A stretch of 64,000 bases of DNA from Tribonema minus (Eukaryota > Sar > Xanthophyceae > Tribonematales > Tribonemataceae). Below, one piece after another: positions 11,419-21,000 of this stretch. The notes under the pieces were generated by a model. That model searched no databases, was not told the DNA's origin, and saw only the letters and a list, made by a program, of their open reading frames with translations. How positions within the stretch are numbered: the stretch's first letter is position 1; the number at the start of each line of letters is the position of its first letter. Location: assembly GCA_017506865.1 (NCBI GenBank), contig JAFCMP010000514.1:1550001-1614000 (forward strand), given 5' to 3'. A program made the translations under genes and the position numbers.

Positions 11419-12952
11419 TTACAAGACGAAGCGCTGGAACGCGGTGCACATGGCATCAGCGCTTGGCCCCCAGCCTGGACCCCCCGCCGTGCCTTCCCCG
11501 GCGCGCCAGCAGTACGTGTGCTTGCGCCTCGCAGCGCTCATCTTCGGCTGCACGTCATTGGTCATGTCGGCCACAGTGGCGAGGCTGGCGCGGCCAATGC
11601 CCTTGCACCAGAGCGTGTAGTCCAGTTTGATGATCACACGCAGCCCTGCGGCAGGCAGCAACGCAATGTCAGGACGCTGTAAATACGTGCACTCAGCACA
11701 AATACAACACAAATACAATATGGATACACCAACATACAAAGGATCTTGGGCGCGTCTGGAGAGGCAAAGCACTTCCTGCTCTGTTCTCCATGACTCAGCA
11801 GTTCGCATCCTGACCTTGTACAGGGAGTTCAATTCAGCATCACATGCCAACTGCTGTGACCGAGCAAGTAGACGAGGGCTCTGTTCACTGCATCTGCATG
11901 CCTGATAACTGATGTCACCCGCAGGCATTGTGCATGCAGGGCCAAGGGGTCAGCATGAGATTTAATCTTGACTTGCACTTGAGAACGCAATCCGGCAGCG
12001 TCAAGAACATTTGCACAATGCGTTGTCGTCGTTGCTTGTAATGACATGTTTCATCTGAAGTGTGCAACATGCCCTCATCGTAACACATGCTGCCAGCACT
12101 ACCCTTCGCAATGTACCACTGCAACAGATGGCTCACCTTCTGTGTCCTCGTCCGTCCAGGGGGCCAGCTCAGGAAGAAGCGGCTGGTACTCAGCCAGAGG
12201 TACTGTGATCACCGCGCTGTCGCAGGCGTCACAGCAGCAAAGCCAATGGAAGGCAAGTGCGTCAGACATCAACCATAGCATCATGTATTTGACAAAGCAG
12301 GCCCATGGAGGATCTGTCACTGTATGACATCCCACATGAAATATGGCGGCAGGATGCACTCAGTGAATGGCTTCTTTGGGGGGTGTTTGAAGTGCAATAG
12401 GATGGACAATTGGCACCAGCACACCACCTCTCCGCCAATCTTAAATGACAGGCAGTCTCACACGGTGCCAATGCGGCTTGCACTTCGCAGTTGTAGTTAC
12501 CTATCGTCCTCGCCATGCACGGGGTCGTCCTCTGCGAGCAGCACTTCGAGCTTGGACACTGCACCACTTGGCGTGTCGCCCAGGGCCCTAGCTGGCATAG
12601 ACGCCCATGCTTTCGCTCCGAACGTAGTGGTCTCGTTGTCTGTCTGCTGTACACGTCCCGTCCATGCACACGATCAGTAAATAAAGATGCAGCAGCCAAC
12701 GGGCGTGCAGGAAAAACCTTCAGATGAATGCTTATGCACAACCGCGTCATGTGGCATGTAGCAGAGTCGACCATCGGCATGTTTTCAAAACAACGTGCAA
12801 GACAGCAGATGTCGCATGTCATTCACAGCGTCCCTCAAACCGCTAGTAATCAGCGACGTGGAGCGGTGCGGGCTGACCTGAGCGTTGGTGATGGTGGACG
12901 AGCGCTGTTCATAAGCGTCAAGCGACTTCCGCGACTTCCTGATCCGCGGCAT
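11419..12952 (-). CDS. Four-exon gene, 174-residue protein of unknown function
   Basis: Exons on the minus strand are 12878-12952 (ATG, MPRIRKSRKSLDAYEQRSST and following, donor CAG|GTCAGC), 12501-12643 (acceptor ACAGCAG, starts TDNETTTFGAKAWASMP, donor ATAG|GTAACT), 12137-12216 (acceptor GCGACAG, AVITVPLAEYQPLLPELAPW, donor GAAG|GTGAGC) and 11419-11645 (acceptor GCCGCAG, LRVIIKLDYTLWCKGIGRAS, stop TAA). All three junctions match in phase (0, 2, 1), and the total is exactly 175 codons including the stop, which is strong internal support. The protein has a basic N terminus, an acidic middle (LLAEDDPVHGEDD) and a C-terminal part containing KMSAARRKHTYCWRAGEG. No signal peptide or membrane segment is seen, and I do not recognise the family. 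The first exon is the least certain, because upstream exons could replace its ATG. Confidence 0.65.
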
Positions 12953-13084
12953 GCTGATGATGACTGTAGGCGATCTTGGATCAGAACGTACTTGGTCTAC
13001 AGGCGAGGTGAGAGTTTTGATCGTCCGGTTACAAAAACGGTTGAAATAAAACGGTGGCCATGGGTGTGACCGGTAACCGCTGTG

Positions 13085-13945
13085 ACGACTTACTTTGGCA
13101 AAGTGCAGTTGCGATCCACAAGACTGTACACGCAAGGGCCTGCGTGAGGACACGAGCTGCTCAAGACGACAGTCAAGCCATCAGAAGCTAAGTGTAGACT
13201 AGAGATGAAATCCCTGTTTCTGAATCAGCGAAAAAGTGTACGGAGTGTAGATGTAGATGCTGTGAGCGACGCCAGCCACTTCATGCCTGAGCTTGTAAGC
13301 GTATTGTGACATGAGCTTCTCCGTGCTTTCGGCCCCATAAACACAATTCGGTGACCTGATGGTTTGTTCGCAGGTGGGGCTCATTTACGTGTGCAGTGTC
13401 GTGATGCGGCCGTCCTCCCTGACATTGAGTGGGAATTAACAATCCCTTCGAGATGCGGTGACGCGCTGCCGGCTGCCGGTATGGCCTACATCTTAAATAG
13501 CGCGCGCGGCCGAAGAGTTTGGCAGCCCCTCGCATGACCGGCAATGGCGCTTGAGCCAGGAGGATGGTTGGCGGCGCGCACAGCCTAATCTTTTGCTAGT
13601 TTTTTGCAAGTAGCCAAGTACTAGCACATGGTCCTATGTTGTGATCCGTTTTACGTTTGTTCAATGCTCGTGTAATGCACCAAACATGGTAGATGTTGGA
13701 TGATTCCGCTTGTGACAGAGTTGACATACACCTGTGACAAAGTGTTTAGTTTGACCATCACTAGTCGATGACATCGCTGAGTGGCATCCCCCCCCTCCTT
13801 TTTTGCACTTAGAAGTATTTCTCGTAGTATATAACACATCACGAATCAAATCTTACCATTGTAGAAGCTCTTATGTAGCGGGTCACATAATGTAGCTCGA
13901 GACTCATGTAGATTGGTGTTGATTGCTTTCCTGCTTCCACAGGCT
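13085..13945. repeat. Tandem segmental duplication, copy 1
   Basis: This segment recurs at about 14,005-14,900, a period of roughly 936-954 bp, with point changes and small indels. Matching landmarks are ggtggggctcatttacgtgt (13373 and 14329), gccgaagagtttggcagccc (13510 and 14461) and gttgattgctttcctgct (13918 and 14872). It contains a 61-codon minus-strand ORF and a minus-strand CAG...GTAAGT exon-like block near 13,085-13,150. Confidence 0.8.
13199..13384 (-). CDS. Small duplicated ORF, 61 residues (copy 1)
   Basis: The ORF starts MSPTCEQTIRSPNCVYGAES and is 44 residues identical or nearly so to the copy at 14140-14337. Within the first 132 nt the two copies differ at six sites, three silent and three replacing residues (Tyr/His, Tyr/Cys, His/Leu), so there is no clear sign of purifying selection. 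Beyond residue 44 the copies diverge. A TATA-like string (CTATTTAAG on the minus strand, about 13490-13498) lies about 110 bp upstream of the ATG. It could be a short gene, a first exon with an unseen donor, or chance. The function is unknown. Confidence 0.35.
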   Translation of the reverse strand: MSPTCEQTIRSPNCVYGAESTEKLMSQYAYKLRHEVAGVAHSIYIYTPYTFSLIQKQGFHL

Positions 13946-14004
13946 GCAAGCGCGGTGCGGGAGTTCAAAGTGCATGAAACAGTAACCCGACAAGAGTGGT
14001 GGTG

Positions 14005-14900
14005 CTTACTTTCTGGCACGACAGTATGGTGCTTGTGCTGCAGATGAGCGACCCATCCACAAGGCTGCACAGTCAAGGGCCCGGGCGAAGACACCTGCTG
14101 CTCAAGACAACCAGAAGCTAAGTGTGTGGACTAGAGATATCATCCCAATTTCTGATTCAGCGATACGATTACTGACGGAGAAAAATAGAATAATAATGTC
14201 ATAGTGTAGATGCTGTGAGCGACGCCAGCCACTTCAAGCCTGAGCTTGCAAGCGTACTGTGACATGAGCTTTTCCGTGCTTTCGGCCCCATGAACACAAT
14301 TCGGTGACCTGATGGTCTGTTCGCAGGTGGGGCTCATTTACGTGTGCAGTGTCGTGATGCGGCCGTCCTCCCTGACATTGAGTGGGAATTGACAACCCTC
14401 GAGATGCAGTGGGCGCGCTGCCGGCTGCCGGTATGGCCTACATCTTATATAGCGCGCGCGGCCGAAGAGTTTGGCAGCCCCTCGCATGACCGGCAATGGC
14501 GCTTGAGCCAAGGATGGATGGTTGGCGGCGCGCACAGCCTAATCTTGTGCTGATGTTTTGCAAGTAGCCAAGTACTAGTGAATACTCCTCCGTGGGGACT
14601 CATTGTACGTTTCTTCGATGCTCGCTTAGGGCGTGATAAAGCCCAGATGCCAGATGATCACGCTTGTGAATAAAGTGTACATGCCCTTGTGATAAAGTGT
14701 ATCGATTTGACAATTACTCATGATGACCTCGCCAAATGCCCCCCCCGCATTTTGTACTCTGAAGTACCGCTTACTTATGAGTATACATCACCTCACGATA
14801 GAACCCATCGACAAGTAGAGCCACTGATGTAGCGGGCCACGTAATATAGCTCGAGACTCATGTAGATGCCGTTGATTGCTTTCCTGCTGCCACAGGCTAA
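14005..14900. repeat. Tandem segmental duplication, copy 2
   Basis: This is the second copy of the ~950-bp unit at 13,085-13,945. The minus-strand exon-like block near 14,017-14,103 keeps a TTGAGCAG acceptor and a GAAAGTAAGC donor, parallel to copy 1, although exon lengths and exit phases differ between copies. Confidence 0.8.
14140..14337 (-). CDS. Small duplicated ORF, 65 residues (copy 2)
   Basis: It is paralogous to the 61-residue ORF at 13199-13384, starting MSPTCEQTIRSPNCVHGAES. It has a better TATA match, CTATATAAG on the minus strand near 14,447-14,455, again about 110 bp upstream. The C-terminal 20 residues differ from copy 1 because of an indel. The function is unknown. Confidence 0.35.
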   Translation of the reverse strand: MSPTCEQTIRSPNCVHGAESTEKLMSQYACKLRLEVAGVAHSIYTMTLLFYFSPSVIVSLNQKLG

Positions 14901-15327
14901 AAACATCGAGCTTCGCAGGGACCGTTCGGCGCACGAGCACTACCAGCATGCATCATTGGTCAGGTGACCATCTGACAATGGACAGCAGTGAAATCGCATA
15001 GCTTGACGTTGGAGAGCTGTGGTGCTCAACACTGGTCTTGGGGTCGTGCCGATGAAAAACGGCGAATTATCCTGACGTTTCGCGCAGACAATTTGGTGGT
15101 GGGACACGCGTCAAAATGCTGGTACACACGCCAAACGAGCAGTCAGTGACGCAGTGCCCATAGTGGCGGATGCATTGTTCGACTTGCCCAGGAGAAGACG
15201 TCTGGCACGTGGTGCCAACGATGCTTGCATCGTGCAAAGGACCGTATCTGCGCGCTGCTAGGCATGTTGAAAGATTTGCACGTACGCAACGATGCTGCAA
15301 AGGCTATGATACAACAGGAAACAGCAT

Positions 15328-15335
15328 GATGGAAC
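15328..15335. repeat. Left 8-bp target-site duplication (GATGGAAC)
   Basis: GATGGAAC directly precedes the left end of the hAT element and is repeated exactly at 16049-16056, directly after its right end. Eight bases is the standard length for hAT insertions. Confidence 0.85.
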
Positions 15336-16048
15336 TAGGGGTTCCGATCGAAACTGTTCGAACACTTTTCGAACAAACATAAATTTTTCGAACGAACGTT
15401 CGAACAGTTCGAACCTCAATAGGCTGTAAAACACCCCTAAACACCTACTATAATCACTGCATCATCATTGGCATGCATTATCATGGTCGTGTGGGCATTG
15501 ATCGATGATAAAATTCTGTTTGTTCGAACAGTGTTCGAACAGTTTCGATCGGGCTGCCCGGCCCCGGCCCTGACTCCGTCACCATTGGCAGCTGCCTGCC
15601 GTGATCATCTTATCGAGGTGGTCGCAGAGCAGCTTCCTGTGCTTGGTCTCCATGTGACGCTGCAACAGAGTGGTGTTATTCTGCGATCGTGAGGTCGCAG
15701 TGCTTGCAGCGCGCGCAGAGCAGCCTTGCACATACTTCCAGAAGTGCTGCGACCACTGAGATCTCGCATTGTCAGGGGCTTTGGAGCCTGCAGGTGCGGT
15801 GGGTCCATTGCTGCTGGTGACTGTCCTACTTCTGGCACCCCCTCCGCCGGAATCATAGCTCATTCTAGATGCGCACAAACACCAACAACTCAGGGAAGTC
15901 ACTGTTGAAGTAAGGTGGTCGAACATGTTCGAACGGGTGTTCGAGTTCGGTTCGATGTTCGAGTTCGAACAAATATATTTCGAACGAACGTTCGAGTCGA
16001 ACGAACATATCGAACGTTCGACACTGTTTCGAACGATCGCAATCCCTA
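15336..16048. mobile_element. Non-autonomous hAT-type DNA transposon, 713 bp
   Basis: The element is bounded by imperfect terminal inverted repeats. The left end begins TAGGGGTTCCGATCG and the right end, read inward, begins TAGGGATTGCGATCG. A perfect 8-bp target duplication (GATGGAAC) flanks it. Both ends are packed with subterminal GTTCGAAC/CGAACGTTCG repeats (15,349-15,418; 15,516-15,552; 15,918-16,036), as is usual where hAT transposases bind. The interior holds only the decayed N-terminal part of a transposase on the minus strand, so the element is internally deleted and could move only with help from an autonomous relative. An inner inverted copy of the left end (agtttcgatcg, near 15,550) may be a remnant of rearrangement. 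Confidence 0.85.
15579..15868 (-). pseudogene. Decayed hAT transposase N terminus with BED zinc finger
   Basis: The frame begins MSYDSGGGGARSRTVTSSNG and runs to SQWSQHFWKYVQ, typical of the aromatic start of a BED finger. The cysteine pair CARCKHC is encoded in another frame at about 15,697-15,717, and the histidine part, LLQRHMETKHRK, is back in the first frame. Two opposite frameshifts therefore split the C-x2-C...H-x4-H finger. Nothing of the catalytic RNase-H domain or the hAT dimerisation domain follows before the element ends. BED fingers bind the terminal repeats of the transposon. This copy cannot make a working transposase. Confidence 0.7.
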
Positions 16049-16056
16049 GATGGAAC
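16049..16056. repeat. Right 8-bp target-site duplication (GATGGAAC)
   Basis: Exact match to 15328-15335; marks the right boundary of the hAT element. Confidence 0.85.
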
Positions 16057-18077
16057 ACTTCCGCCTGCATCTCTACGCGATTACGGGCGCCTATGCATCA
16101 ACGTGGAAGTCGCGCTGCTGAGTCGTGTGGTCTGGCGCTGCACTGTGCAACAGGGGTCTGCATTGGTCGCTGCTGTGCTGGCTTGGGCTGCCGGCTAGCC
16201 TCGCTTTTGGCACTCAATGCCAAGTGATGGATTGTTCATCTGGATTCGTGCACCTGCAGGCAGCAGGGCCACAGGATGAGCGCTGCTGCCCTCACCTCTG
16301 TGGTGATCAGGCGAAGATGCCTGTCTGTGCGGATGGTGCATGCAAGTGGAGACAAGGGAGCCGATTGAGTGCACCATGCCTTAGCAGGGCTACAGGGCAC
16401 CAATTGCCAGTTGAAGTCATAGTTGAAGTCACACACATGCATGACAGCTTCTCAGCGCTCAGCGCCCCGAGCAGGCCGCGCAGAGGGGGCGGCTGCGCAG
16501 TGCGTTGCGGCAATGTTGGATGAACTTTCAAGACCTTGTACTTGAGTGGATGTCTGACGGGCACCCGCCTTGCTTGCGGTGTGCGCCTGCGCCCAACTTG
16601 AATTCGCGCACTGCACTGTGCCCAACTCAAAGTTGTACTCTGCTATGACGTGTGCTCAATAGATGGGGACGACAGGGAGTGCGCACCTCCGCTTGCATGC
16701 GACGCTCGTACTTTTATGATCAACAGAGCGGTGCTCACCACGGCCTTTGACACTCACCAGGCCCCTGACAGCCTGTGTTCGGGGTCCAGAGATGCATCTG
16801 TTGTCAATGCTGACACAACCTGCATTCAGCCCTCTATGAGGCGCGCCTGAGCGGTGGTGCACAATGCGTTTGATTGTCGTGTGTGTATCTATCGCCTTGT
16901 TGTCAATGCAACATAATGAAGTATGACTGCCGAGCATGCATCGCAATCCCCCCCATCGAGCTCTGTTGCGAATTGCTGATTGTGCAGTGGTCGTAACTGC
17001 ACTGAACACATAGATCAGAGCGTTACGATATTGTCATTGGCACTGTGAGAGGATGATACACGCATTGTCTATATCAACACTGCAATTGTAACCAGACCTC
17101 GCATATAGCAAGTCCATGCAGCCTCCTAGCCCTGGTCATCTGTGAGATCACACACAACAGCTTGCACCAGTGAATTGGCACAGCACTTGGCACACGCTGC
17201 CGTTCGAAACTTCAACGACCGTTGCACACATTGCAGTAGCACGCGCAGGCCACATGAGTACAATGACAAGGCCACTACAACTACAACAGCACACAGGATT
17301 GAATCCCAAATTTTTGACTCGAGCCAACTCTGCTCGAGGAAAGGAAGCGCATGCTGTATTGACCTGCGCAATCAATAACTGCTGTCATTGTGCCTGACTC
17401 ACATCACGAGTCATGTGTATACAGAGCCCCTGCTGCAGCTCATGGCGAGCATTGTAGCCAGCAACTTCTTGCGGTACTGGCACAACGCAATTTACAGCAG
17501 CAGCCGTGGCCGCCGCTACGGATGCGCACATGGCACGCTATCATGATACAGTGCTCAGCAAGCTGTTGCGCCTGCAAGCCGCATGTTTGTGCTGTGCTGG
17601 TACGGCAAGTAATCGTCGAATGCCTTGCAGTAAGGTACAGCAAGGGTACAGCTAGGGTACAGTCCGAGTGCACCCGCAACCGACTGCCACCCTGCTGCGT
17701 GTGGCAGCCTCAGTCACATATGTGAGCAGGTGTCGCCCGTGACAGCGCTCACGGCTGCGTCACTGCCCCCGTTTGCCTCCGTCTTCAACACTCGGCAGCC
17801 CTAGATCTGCCGCCAGTTTTTTTGAACCTCCACGATGCAACTGGCACCTCAAAAGGACACAACATAACCTCTCATGTGCACAAATTGCGCTCCTCCAAGT
17901 TGCCCTTCCCTTCAATCGTGAGTGACCCCCCTCCCCTTCAGTCGCGATTGTTCCGTCCCCCCCCCCCCCCTTCCCTTCAGCCGCGGTCGGTCCGAGTCCC
18001 CCCTTCCTCCCCCCCCACACCCCCTCATATGCACCCAACCACCGCCCCCTACCCCCCCCCCATTCTCATGCTGCCTG
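16057..18077. other. Unassigned stretch between the transposon and FAH
   Basis: No coding exon could be supported. It contains short open frames, and C-rich runs at 17,928-18,062 that lie just beyond the 3' end of the minus-strand FAH gene and could belong to its 3' UTR. Confidence 0.35.
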
Positions 18078-21000
18078 CTATTGCACGCCATCAGACTCAA
18101 ACTCGCCGCGGTCCAGCGCGGGCAGAACGGTCCCCACGCAGTCCCCGAACCCCACGCGGTACCCGTCCCCCTGGCAGTACCCCCGCAGCACCACCGTGTC
18201 GCCGTCCAACAGGAACGCGCGCGTCCCCCGCTCCCCCCTCTCGCCCCCCTGCCTCAGCGCCAGCGCCTCCAGATCCACAGGGCTCGCGCCGTTGCGCGTC
18301 AGCTCCAGCAGGCAGCCGCCGCCGCCCGCCACATCGCTGTTGTCGCTGCTGTCACTGCTGCCATTGCCGCTGGCGTTGGCGGCAGCGGCGGCGGCGGCGC
18401 TTACGGCGGCGCCGGCGACGGCGGCGGGGGCGGCGCCTGCGGCGGCGGCGGCGCCCGCGGCGGTTGCGCCGGCGGCCGCGACGGCTGCGTGTTCAGAGGC
18501 GTCCAGACCTGCATGTAGAGGAGGACCGAGTAGAAGAAAGGCAGCTGCAGTGTCAAAAGAGCTTTGGCAGGGCAGGGTGCGGAATGACACGACGATCGCA
18601 GCGGCGGCGGCGGCGGCGCCGGCGGCGGCGGCGCCGGCGGCGCGCCGAATGCTCACAGACGCCTCATCAGTAGCACGCCTGCCCACGCATGACTGCATGA
18701 TGTATACAGCAACAGCCAGGACTAAAGTGGAGCGCCCGCCGCGCATGTGGCAGCACCGGCGGAGGCGACGGCCGACTTTGGCCGCCGGCGCGCTGCTCTG
18801 GCGGCAACTGCGGTAGCGGCAGCGGAGCTGTTGCTCGCTGATAGCGTGACGCGGCGCAGCAACGGTGCCCTCGCGGCGCAGCAGGCACACGCTCAAGCTG
18901 CTGTGACTGTTAAACTTCAAGGGAAGCGCTTTCAGCAGCGCAAGGCAGCAGGGCACAGACCATACACGCAGCGCAGACCTCAGGCCCACCTGAGTCCGCG
19001 GCAGCAGCGGCGGCGGACACCGCATCCCTGCCGCCGCCGCCGCCGCCAGCGCCGCCGCCGCTGCCGGCGGCGGGGGCGGGGAGCCCGGTGGCGGCGCTGA
19101 TGGTGCCGCTGCCCATGAGGTCGCCAGGGCGCAGCGGGCAACCGCCAGAGGTGTGGTGCGCCAGCTGCTGCGCCATGGTCCAGTGCAGGCACGCCATGTT
19201 GGAGCGCGATACGGTGACGGGCGGCGCGGGCGCGCCGGCGGGCTGCGGCGGGGGTCACGCAGGGGGGAAAAGGGGGGCAGAGGTCAAAACAATTTCTACC
19301 TTTACTTGCAAAACAATTCTAAAAACGAAGAGTTTAACTTGTAAAATGTGTAGTTTGCCATGTTGGAGCGCGAGACGGTGACGGGCGGCGCGGGCGCGCG
19401 GGCGGGCTGCGGCGGGGGTTGCGCCGGGGGGGGGGGGGGGGGGGCAGCAGTGCTTCAGGGGTCAGACGCACTTCAAGCGAGACGAGCAGCAGCGCTGGCG
19501 CACTGCTACTGTCTGGTGCAGTTCCATGGCGCCCCCGACGGTCAGACCCGCGAGGGCAGCAGCGCGAGTGCGCCGCACGTCTGCGGCGGGGGTCATGGGC
19601 GGTTATGCAAGGGCGAGAGCGCAAAATTGATGACTTCAAGTGCGACGGTTTGCGGTGCGAGGCGGCGCCCGTGATGCTTGCTGGCATTCGGTACCATGTC
19701 CTGGGCATCACCTCGATTAGACTGGTCATTCAGCGGGGCGACGGCGTGGGCGCGCCGGCAGGCTGCAGCGGGGGCCACGAGGGGGGGGGGGGCGGGGGCA
19801 GCGCTCCGAGTTCAGGCCCAGTGGGCACGAGATTGGGGTATGACGCAAGGCAGCGGCGCCACAGGCACGCTCTGCCAGCCAGCGCAGCTGTCTGCAGCAC
19901 CGCCGCACTCAGATTCAGTGCTTGATGTATCAGCCTAAGACAGCAGTGCCGAGGACACGCTGCGCCAACCTGCACTGCGCACTCGCGCCAAGCACACACC
20001 AGATATTGAAGTTAGCATTGAAGTTTGCACAAGCTGTATCGCCACCTCCAGGACGCAGTCGTAGCTGCCGTAGCGCGCGTCGCGCAGGTATTTGAGCGGC
20101 GGCGGGTCTTACACGGCGCCGTCGCATGCCAGATGTTGAAGTTAGACTTGAAGTTTGCACCCGCCCCCTCATCAGCACATTACCAACACCTGTATCGCCA
20201 CCTCCAGGACGCAGCTGCCGTAGCGCGCGTCGTGCAGGTACGCGAGCGGCGGCGGGTCCTGTACAGAGCCGTCGCATACCATATGTTGAAGTTGTACTTG
20301 AAGTTCACCCCCCCCCTTTGATCAGCACACTACCCACCTGTATCGCCACCTCCAGGACGCAGTCGTAACTGCCGTAGCGTGCGTCGTGCAGATACTTGAG
20401 CGGCGGCGGGTCCTGCACGGCGCCGCCGCATACCATATGTTGAAGTTGAACTTGAAAAGTTCAAATCACCCCCCTTGTTGGCACGTCACCCCCACCTGTA
20501 TCGCGACCTCCAGGACGCAGTCGAAGCTGCCGTAGCGCGCGTCGTGCAGGTACGCGAGCGGCGGCGAGTCCTGCACGGAGCCGCCGCATACCATGTATTG
20601 AAGTTAAACTTGAAGTTTGAACCACTCCCCTTTATCAGCACATTACCCACCTGTATCGCCACCTCCAGGACGCAGTCGTAGCTGCCGTAGCGCGCGTCGT
20701 GCAGGTACGCAAGCGGCGGCGGGTCCTGCACAGAGCCGCCGCTGGTCGGCGCGGCAAAGGGCTCGAGCGCTGCCATCGGCACGACCCACGGGCTGATGCT
20801 CGAGCAGAAGCTCTTGGACAGAAAGGGCCCGAGCGGAACGTACTCCCACGTCTGTGACAGGATCGGGGGCAGACAGCGGTAGGTATTTGCAGAGCTCAGA
20901 AGCGCCTTGCGTAGGCCGTGTGGGGTGTGAGCGCGGCTGTTGGCAAAGGGCTCGAGCGCTGCCATCGGCACGAGTCACGGGCTGATGCTGGAGCAGAAGC

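Noticed and set aside
15349-15418. tRNA TPsiC-like GTTCGAAC string
   Set aside because: It is one of many such words in the transposon ends; no cloverleaf arms could be built.
20034-20650. CRISPR-like array (regular ~150-bp repeats)
   Set aside because: Repeat units are exon pieces in frame with FAH, too long and too variable, and the context is eukaryotic.
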